From contig CAJZBQ010000036.1 in NCBI GenBank assembly GCA_914767885.1, positions 992,001 to 1,056,000 on the forward strand: a DNA stretch of 64,000 bases, read 5' to 3'. Origin of the DNA: Blepharisma stoltei. Taxonomy: Eukaryota; Ciliophora; Heterotrichea; Heterotrichida; Blepharismidae. The notes under the pieces are model-generated. The model searched no databases. It saw only the letters and a list, made by a program, of their open reading frames with translations, and was not told where the DNA came from. A program made the position numbers and the translations under genes. This document shows, in pieces, positions 57,424-64,000 of the stretch (position 1 is the first letter of the stretch; every line of letters starts with the position of its first letter).

Positions 57424-57741
57424 ATTTAGAGATTTATTATGAATTGTTGGGTTTGAATTCGTTGCTAATAATATTAAAGGTATTTTAGATAATATAAGCC
57501 AGATATAAGAGAAATTAGAACGGTTAGGCTAGGCATTTTAAATTTATACTAGCCATTAAGAATTAAGAAATGGCTACTGGAAATAATAATTGTAAAACGA
57601 ACGAATGATTTTTAAAAATCATATATAATTAACAATTTTTATTTATTATTTGGATTTTTGAATATCTTGGTTAGTTATGAAAGCTATTATACAAAAATGT
57701 TAAAACATTTAACATTTGAGATTTAAATATTTATTAATAGC
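57424..57741. other. Intergenic spacer
   Basis: 318 bp between two minus-strand genes; AT-rich; no feature recognised. Confidence 0.5.
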
Positions 57742-59510
57742 TTACAATTTTTGAATTTGTTGATTAACATAAACTTCTCTTAAGTCTCCAACTGCTTTTG
57801 ACTTATTAGATTAGATTAGATTAGATTAGATTAGATTATGGGCGTTTGCTTTAAACACGGATGACTCCCCCCTCCCCTCCGTGAGTGAACAAAACTATTA
57901 GAAAAATCGCTATTTTTTGCCCAAAAACCCACCCTCCGTGAGTGAACAAAAATTTTTTATGGAAAAAAAATTTATATATAATGATAATTAGTATAATGAA
58001 ATCTAGAGCTAATTCTGTTTCATTTTAAACAAATTGCTTTTTAAAACATAAATTTTACAAATTAAATTAATATTTGCTTTACAATTTTTGAGAATTAGGA
58101 TTTTTTTAAATTTTCGAAAAAAAATATTTTTTATAAAATTTATATATAAATTGTTTTTTAAAATAAAAAATTAACCCCCTTCCGTGAGTGAGGATTTTCA
58201 CCTCTACAAGTTCGTCACCACATTAAAGGGCCCCCGACTAACACTGTCTGCCTTGCTTAAGTTAGTCTACCTGACTTGCTCCTGGGGCATCCATTCGCTT
58301 TCGGCTGAAGCCTGGGGCGTAACTCCCAGTTTCACGCTAGGCACCTGCTGTCTTCAGGGTCCCTAATTCGAGTAGGATCATATAGTGAACTACACTGACT
58401 GGCACGGGGCTTTTGGCTCAGTTTCGAGCCAAAAGCACCCCGTGCCAGTCAGTGTAGTTCACTATACCTAATCTCGGGGACGATGGCCGACTACGCCCTT
58501 TCCAACTTCATGTCAGGAGGAAAAAACCCCATGTCCCAGGTATCATACCCTGTGGCACGGAGAAAACCTCTTCCGGTATACACTAAGGATGCCGGACCTG
58601 TATCGACTTGGTTCCTCCACCTGGGCGTTCCCTGCAGGTGTTGAGAATTGCGTCAAGAGGTCGGGTGGCCACCTCCGCCATATTAATGTATTGCTTTTGA
58701 CTTATAATTTGACAACTTAAACTCATATAAATATGAGTTTTCTCTAATATAATAAATAGAACCTTCATAAAATGTTCTAGCACTCAAACCTAAATAAACT
58801 AAACAATCCTGGAAACAGCAAACGAAATCTCACTCTGACAAAGGATCGTCAGTGGAATAAATTTCATAAAATTTACTATAGAGAATAATTAAATAAATTT
58901 TCCCTTTGCTTTTAACCAATGTTTTTAAATGTTTTTTCTCAAGATCACTAACAGGAATGCCATAGGTATAAGAATCCAGAATTATATCATATAAATATAT
59001 CCCATATTTTTTATAACTTTCAACGACAATGAGAATTTTTTGATTAAATCCTATGCAAGAAATTGGTGATTCTGAAGGTAAAGGACACAAGCAGACCCAT
59101 TTATTCATTGAAATTAAATACTTTTTAGCTAATTGTATTGTGGTGCTGCTAGATTTATCAAAATTGCATTCAAAAGTCAAAATTGAGTCATCATAATAGC
59201 AAGAGGTAAAAAAATTGCAATATTTATCCTTTCTCTTTGGACCTTGTATTGTTTTTATGTTGGAATTTTCATCCACGATTAATTCGGATTGGAAATTATC
59301 ACTTAAGGTATAATTCCCAATTCCATAAATTTGATTGCTAGGAAGAGCCATCCTAGGAGATATATAAAGATTCTTGCTGCTCCAAGAAAGATCTATTGTA
59401 AATGCAGAGAGATTAATTCGATTGCTTGATTTTTGCGTTAAATATCATAGGTATTTTGATTCAATTTCATTTTGGTCAACTTCTGAGTCAAGCAGTTGGC
59501 TTATTTTCAT
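57742..59510 (-). CDS. Kelch-like beta-propeller protein
   Basis: 289 residues after removal of an 899-bp composite IES. Start chosen at ATG 59510 (MKISQLLDSEVDQNEI), because a TAA lies in frame upstream and a MITE sits just before. Beta-strand repeats of kelch type: GIGNYTLSDNFQSELIVDEN, ISMNKWVCLCPLPSESPISC, LYDIILDSYTYGIPV. The chromosomal frame ends at 58683 inside the insert; after removal the C-terminus is NYKSKAVGDLREVYVNQQIQ and TAA at 57742. TGA reads as Trp at LW-YLTQ and E-W-DFVC. Partners unknown. Confidence 0.68.
57866..58190 (+). mobile_element. Truncated MITE nested in a retroposon
   Basis: Begins ACTCCCCCCTCCCCTCCGTG without a flanking TA and keeps the family core, but stops at CCTTCCGTGAGTGAG where retroposon sequence GGATTTTCACCTC resumes. 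The missing end is the palindromic right terminus. Confidence 0.75.
58381..58466. repeat. 86-bp near-perfect hairpin
   Basis: Left arm 58381-58419 and right arm 58426-58466 are complementary over about 39 bp with a single 2-base bulge; loop AGTTTC. Arms begin TATAGTGAACTACACTGACT. The related retroposon at 54.9 kb has only a short stem-loop (GTCTGAGGG / CCCTTCAGAC) at the same place. Confidence 0.95.
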
Positions 59511-59536
59511 ATTTTTACTTGAGCTATGAGAGTAGC

Positions 59537-59902
59537 TAACTCCCCCCCTCCGTGAGTGAACAAAACCATTAGAAAAATCCCTATTTTTTGCCCAAAAACC
59601 CACCCTCTGTGAGTGAACAAAAATTTTTTTATGGAAAAAATTTTTGATATATAAGTGATAATTAGTATAATGAAATCTAGAGCTAATTCTGTTTAATTTT
59701 AAACAAATTGCTTTTTAAAACACAAAATTTATAAATTAAATTAATATTTGCTTTTCCAATTTTTGCGAATTAGAATTTTTTTAAATTTCGAAAAATAATT
59801 ATTTTCTATAAAAATTTATATCTAAATTGTTTTTAAAAATAAAAAATTACCCCCCTCCGTGAGTGAACAAAATTTTTTTGTTCACTCACGGAGGGGGGGG
59901 AG
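59537..59902 (+). mobile_element. MITE, 366 bp, upstream of the kelch-like gene
   Basis: Best-preserved copy. TA 59537 to TA 59903. Left: ACTCCCCCCCTCCGTGAGTG, and the motif repeated about 65 bp inside (CACCCTCTGTGAGTGAAC). Right: a perfect palindrome of CCCCCCTCCGTGAGTGAAC. Core TTGATATATAAGTGATAATT. Not in coding sequence, so excision is not testable by frame. Confidence 0.92.
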
Positions 59903-60069
59903 TAAGAAATTTTTTATCAATTATTACCTATAAATGTTTTTTTCTATTTAAACTATTAAGTACAATAAGTATATATTTACCAAATTAGCTGTAATGTCTC
60001 AATAATATTTATATAAGCTGTTACACTGCACTCTATTACAATTTTACCATCATTATATATAGGCATTAT

Positions 60070-61783
60070 ATGGACTTTTTAAAAGAAATCCGATCATTAT
60101 CTAGAGCTGGAAAACAAACAACTGACAAGTATAGCTTATCCATTATAATAGATAGCTTAGACCGAGGGTGCACCATCAGAAAAAAATTTTGTCCAAAGTA
60201 CAACCTTATACTACCTAGGCATCTCAAAGCCTTAAATAGAGATTGCCATTTTCCTTTGTATTTCTTAAAAATATTGACAAGTGCGAGCTTATTTTAAAAA
60301 TAAAACTGATAGTCAGCATTGATCTATTAAAATACAGGAGATATATCTCATTTTGAAAGATAAAGACATCATTTTATCTGGAAATATAAAAAGAAAACCA
60401 AATTATATTAAGAAGCCTAATCAAACTGAAAAAGATCAGTTAGTGCATGAAAATCAAATTTCCACGCCCTCTAAACCCAAGATAAAAATAGGCCATCATG
60501 GCCGGAAACCATTACCGGGCATTTGGGGCAACAGAGGAAAAGAAAAAACCAGAATTCTGGGTGACCGAAAATAAAAAAACGGTGGCCCCGAAGGGCCACG
60601 GAGTTGCGATGGCAGATTTTGCGGGGTGGGGTGTGGGCTTGGGCTGACCGGGCCTCCCCTCGACACACAGACGAAAGACCGACGGCGCAATACCAAGCAG
60701 GCACTTCTGGAGGAGCATTTTGCTGCCTGTAAATGGCGGAGGTAGTTCCAGAAGGAGGCTGTGGACGATCCCCTCGTACCATGAGCACTACCAGGTGTCA
60801 AGAGAGTCCATTGACGAAATTTTTGGTCCAGCAGGTTCGGGTGAGTCTCCCCGAAAGATGTCGACGTCACCATTTTTGATGACGTCGACAGAAAAGGGCG
60901 TTAGGTGGCTTTAGTGATTGGCGCCACATGAAGCGTGAAGCTGAAGCTCGACTGGCTAGGGGCTGAAATAATCCCCCTTAATCCCCTCTAATCTAACTCT
61001 CTCTCTAAACCCAAGGGAGCTAGCCATAGTTCAAAAAGTTCAATTTCATCGCCATCATTTAAAACTCAAGACAGAATCAGCTACTATAAATCTCGCTCAA
61101 TCAAAGACCCTCACCCTCCTCCTGGCCATTACGAACCCAACTTTGAGGCTATAAAAAAATATATTGGCTCCCCAGTATTTTCAAGACCACAAACTCAAAG
61201 GAAAAAATTAGTTGCCAATTCTCCAAAACCAAATAAAAATGATAATTTCATATCAAAAGATCACCAAATTAAAAAAGCGGATTCTATTGCAGATACGAAA
61301 TGAATGTCAATTCAAAAGCCAACCCCTTCAAGTAATTTTAATGAAAGCACAATACTAGCCTTAAATTTATCCCCAATAGCTTCAACCTCTGCAAAAGCAC
61401 TTTCAGCTTTAGACTTTAGGAAGCAGACAGGCAGAAAACCTTTATTTAAATCAATGGAGTTTCATCAAGATTACAAACCCAATAAAGATATTTGCATGCC
61501 TAAACAAAGGGTTTTAGATATGAATAAAAATTTGAGCAGAAATGATTTCTATAAAGAGTGCCAGACTCCTGACCCTTATGATGTAAATTATAAACTTGTG
61601 ACCAAAAAGCTAGTCAGTTTTGATTTTTCTAAGACTACTCCCCGAAATAAGCTTCGAAAGGCTTCTCTTCCTGATTTCATGAAAGGGCCATTAGGATGAA
61701 TGTCGTTAGACTTGATAAGTTCTGATTCTTTCATTTTTGACCGAATAAACACTTGTCGTCCTTTTATATATGAAAATTATTAA
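60070..61783 (+). CDS. STPGR/SHIPPO-like ciliary protein, interrupted
   Basis: The secure part starts by about 60272 (TDSQHWSIKIQEIYLILKDK, DIILSGNIKRKPNYIKKPNQ), crosses a retroposon IES at 60472-61005 (STPSK-PKGASHSSKSS), and runs to TAA 61781-61783. PPPGHYEPNFEAIKKYIG followed by SPVFSR matches the sperm-tail PG-rich repeat (P-G-x-Y) found in axonemal inner-lumen proteins; only one clear repeat is seen. TGA-Trp at ADTK-W-MSIQKP. The start is probably MDFLKEIRSLSRAGKQTTDK (ATG 60070), in another frame; a ~124-bp IES (60209-60332) would join them, but this is a guess. Confidence 0.6.
60209..60332 (+). other. Candidate 124-bp IES
   Basis: aTA at 60208-60210 and aTA at 60332-60334 are in the same codon phase; removal would give CPKYNLI-QEIYLILKDK. 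Supported only by the need to link ATG 60070 to the downstream frame. Confidence 0.3.
60472..61005 (+). mobile_element. Retroposon IES with 13-bp target duplication containing TA
   Basis: CTCTAAACCCAAG at 60469-60481 and 61003-61015. Plus orientation: GACGTCACCATTTTTGATGA, the stem-loop GGGGCTGAAATAATCCCC, and tail CCTCTAATCTAACTCTCT next to the second duplication. TA-to-TA removal (534 bp) restores the gene exactly. Confidence 0.9.
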
Positions 61784-61807
61784 TATTATTAAAATTTTAA
61801 TGGCAGC

Positions 61808-63985
61808 TTATTTCTTTCCTTTTCCTTTCTTCATTTTTTTCTTTGAATTGGAATCAGATAATATAAATGGATGCGGGACAATTTCGTATTTTTCTAACAC
61901 TTCAAGGACTGGAACTTTGCATATGATTTCAGCAAATGCATGCTTAATAAGAGCATCTGGGACATCTCTGCCTAAGCTATTAACAAGTTCATTAAATCTT
62001 AATAAAAATTACTTGGGGTGGGATTGCAGTTTTTGGGCTGTAAAGTGCTTTTCGATTAATTTTTCAAGCAATATTTCTCACTCGTAGATGAATTTGAGAA
62101 GCAAGTCTTCTTTTTGGATTTTTATTTCTTTGGAAAAATTTATTATATTGTAATCTTCTATAGACTTCATTATTGCTTCAATAGAAACCATGTGATCTTT
62201 TGCAAGGTAATCGAAAAGAATTAGGATTTCCTGCTCTGTTGCCCAAAAGTTGGCTTTTTCTTTGGCTCATTCAGTAAATTCTTTATTTGTCACTAATATT
62301 TAAATTACTGTGGTCATTATTTCCAGAAAGAGATTTTAGAGATTTTCCTGACTCCCCTTCCTTCGTAAGCGAATAAAACGATTGGAAATTCTATATTTTT
62401 CAAGCAAAAACCTCCATCCACGAAGAATAATTTTTTATAAAAAAAATATTTTGATATATAAATGATAAGTACTATAATGAAATCTCGAGCTAGCTTACAT
62501 TTTAAAAATAAATTTTTTAAAATGAACTTAATTTTTGTGAAATGGAGATTTTTAATTTAGAAAAAACTAAATATTTATATACAAAAATTTTTAAAAAAGC
62601 AGCAAACTCCCTTCTTGAGCGAACAAAATTTTTCATTTTTTCATTGAGGAGGGGAGTGAGTTTTCAATAGAAACCTCAAGTCTGCAGAGCAAAATCAGTA
62701 TAGAAGTATCAATAGGCAAACTAGCTGCCGATTCAGGACAGATATATTCAATTCTGCTCAAAATATTCTCACAGCTATGCCTGCAGTTATTTAAATTTGT
62801 GTTCAAAAATTCATATAAATGTCCTAAACTCAGCAAATGATTATCTTCTTGATAAATTCTAAACATCTGGTTAATTTTAAGCACAAAAGTTTGACACTGA
62901 ATTGAGGTGTGATGAGGAATTCCCATCATTTTCAAAAATAATCTGCTTTTATAATCTTTCTGTGAGCTTAGTATTTTTACTATTTCTACGGTATTAAAAG
63001 AAACTTCATCGGATTTTGAAAATCGGTCTATTAGCTCATATAGAACTTCAAAGCAAAAATCATTATCTCCATTTCCTTTGTCTAGAACTGATTGGAATAG
63101 TAAATGAGACTCAGGAATATTAAAGCTAGCTGGGATATCTGCCTGTGGAAAACTTATTTTTGCGAATGGGTGCAAAGAAATGGCAGGAGGATCAATTTCA
63201 GGAAATATAGCGAAATCTTTTATAGACCAAGCAGTTTGGATTTCTTTTTCTAATATCTCAGGAGATTTCCCAAGAATTTCAGCTATAGTCATGATGCTTG
63301 AAATATTGTTTAAAGTGACAACTTGTTTCAATTGCTCTGATTCAGCTTCAGTTATATAAGTATTCAGCTTGCTTACTATCTCATAGGCGAGAAAACAATT
63401 TTTTTAAAAAAAAAATTAACCCTCGCCATAAAAGATAATTAAATTTTTGCTCGCTTAAGGAAGGAGAGAAATTAGCATCCTATTCATCTCAATACATGAA
63501 GCTTCCTGCTTATCCATTTCAGTTAATTCTGCAATCCTTTGGTCTCTATTCGCAACAATTCCAAGTAATTCAGTTTTATCCTTTGTCAATACTTTTATTG
63601 TATTGGTTTTACTATTAATTTCTGCAGTAAGCTTAGCAATAGTTCTCTCATAATCACTTTGAAGCTGCTGTGTATATTTTAAATGCTCATCAGAAAGAAC
63701 TCTTACTCTTGCCCTTGTGCACTCCACAACTGCATTTATGCTTTCTTCATGCATTCTCATCAGCGTATCTAGTAGTTTAAGCATCAATCTCCATAGCATT
63801 TCAAGCATCATCACCTCATTATTACTATTTCCTTTAACCTTGATCCCTCTAAAAATATCTCTACAAATCCTGCTGTATTCTTTCAAAATTTCAATTAATT
63901 CTTCACTTTTATAGTTTTTCATACTTTTCAGTCCTAATTCCTTATAGTTTTGGATTTTATCCTTCAATATGTAATAAGTCCCCAT
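61808..63985 (-). CDS. Long helical protein, unknown
   Basis: Start at ATG 63985 (MGTYYILKDKIQNYKELG) or beyond the window edge. Coding passes a short decayed MITE (63353-63472), a MITE IES (62349-62656), a 16-nt intron (62293-62308) and a 15-nt intron (61997-62011), to TAA 61808; 575 residues. N-terminal third: coiled coil (HLKYTQQLQSDYERTIAKLT). Middle: SWSIKDFAIFPEIDPPAISL-like globular region and an armadillo-like helical stretch. C-terminus is lysine-rich (SKKKMKKGKGKK). If the 16-nt intron were retained the protein would end early at SNLNISDK. No family recognised. Convergent with the STPGR-like gene, 24 bp apart. Confidence 0.6.
61997..62011 (-). other. 15-nt intron
   Basis: Minus strand gtaatttttattaag; joins KLQSHPK to FNELVNSLGRDV and bypasses TAA. 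Confidence 0.88.
62293..62308 (-). other. 16-nt intron
   Basis: Minus strand gtaatttaaatattag; splits an ATG codon (NNDH-M-TNKEFTEW) and links two coding stretches that otherwise look like two genes. Confidence 0.75.
62349..62656 (-). mobile_element. MITE IES, 308 bp, flanked by TGA instead of TA
   Basis: Left TGACTCCCCTTCC, right GGAGGGGAGTGAG. The direct repeat at both borders is TGA (TCA on the coding strand). Removing one copy gives SIEN-S-GKSLKSLS in frame. Core ATATATAAATGATAAGTAC is decayed. Confidence 0.8.
63353..63472 (-). mobile_element. Short decayed MITE IES (about 98-120 bp)
   Basis: One end AATTTCTCTCCTTCCTTAAG, the other CTATCTCATAGGCGAG, both relics of the MITE ends. TIR homology places the far border at TA 63375, but only TA 63362 or 63353 restores frame (EMNRML then YITEAESEQLK or TEAESEQLK). 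Confidence 0.55.
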
Positions 63986-64000
63986 GTTTCCTTTATCAGG

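Larger units (their letters stand above)
57804..58702 (-). mobile_element. Composite IES (899 bp): retroposon with nested truncated MITE and hairpin
   Basis: Target duplication TGCTTTTGACTTAT at 57793-57806 and 58692-58705, with TA inside both. The retroposon (minus orientation) has tail (TTAGA)n at 57806-57837 and head ATATGGCGGAGGTGGCCACC. A MITE (about 57866-58190) is inserted behind the tail and lacks its last ~35 bp. The 86-bp hairpin at 58381 is also inside. TA-to-TA removal restores the kelch-like frame exactly. Confidence 0.88.

Noticed and set aside
57806-57838. TTAGA tandem repeats as a telomere or chromosome-breakage signal
   Set aside because: They lie beside target duplications as retroposon tails and recur at 18.1, 54.9 and 60.99 kb in the same context.
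60471-60914. Several overlapping open frames with GC-rich codons
   Set aside because: They lie entirely inside the retroposon at 60472-61005, conflict with one another and look like chance frames in GC-rich sequence.

Overview
The window reads as the germline (micronuclear) genome of a heterotrich ciliate, most likely Blepharisma or a close relative. Three lines of evidence come directly from the sequence. (1) TGA occurs in frame at conserved tryptophan positions (kinase GTVN-W-MAPE, actin TN-W-NY, chitin synthase Y-W-NAL, WDR35 DEG-W-IACGG), while genes end in TAA or TAG. (2) Introns are minute, 15-16 nt, of the form gta...ag (for example gtaatttttattcag). (3) Many conserved genes are broken by AT-rich or GC-rich inserts, usually between two TA dinucleotides, whose removal restores one uninterrupted protein. 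The genus is inferred from these traits plus an abundant MITE resembling the one described from Blepharisma stoltei. I could not compare sequences.

Layout. 1-6.9 kb is compact and almost uninterrupted: VPS36 (partial), a DENN protein, dCMP deaminase, a small membrane protein, a degenerate cytidylyltransferase-like protein, an aspartic protease. 7.1-16.3 kb: a small membrane protein, AP-4 beta, a chitin synthase and a voltage-sensor-like protein, each with inserts. 16.3-26.1 kb (minus strand): an Sfi1-like protein, a polytopic membrane protein, a MAPKKK-type kinase, a TPR/RRM-like protein. 26.7-37.7 kb (plus): an unknown protein, then two intraflagellar transport A genes in tandem, WDR35/IFT121 and IFT122. 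37.7-42.4 kb (minus): a diflavin reductase (cytochrome P450 reductase type) carrying four inserts, one a 2-kb long-inverted-repeat element. 43.7-50.8 kb: a coiled-coil protein, a beta-hydroxyacid dehydrogenase, a TPX2-like protein, a divergent actin, an unknown basic protein. 50.8-59.5 kb (minus): kinesin-1, a three-helix membrane protein, a BPI/LBP lipid-binding protein, an EF-hand protein, a kelch-like protein. 60-64 kb: an STPGR-like ciliary protein facing a long unknown protein that may run off the right edge.

Four kinds of insert are seen. (a) An AT-rich MITE family, 270-400 bp, with ends ACTCCCCCC and several copies of CCTCCGTGAGTGAAC (about ten full copies plus decayed ones). (b) A GC-richer SINE-like retroposon family, about twelve copies, several with a (TCTAA)n tail, a stem-loop before the tail, and 13-18 bp target-site duplications. 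In five of seven duplicated targets a TA lies inside the duplication, so TA-to-TA excision restores exactly the pre-insertion gene. (c) A 1,978-bp element with about 280-bp terminal inverted repeats. (d) Short or low-complexity inserts. Cilium, centrin-fibre and cytoskeleton functions (IFT121, IFT122, kinesin-1, TPX2-like, actin-like, Sfi1-like, STPGR) are well represented, but I see no operon logic. A few one-base frame breaks probably reflect assembly indels.
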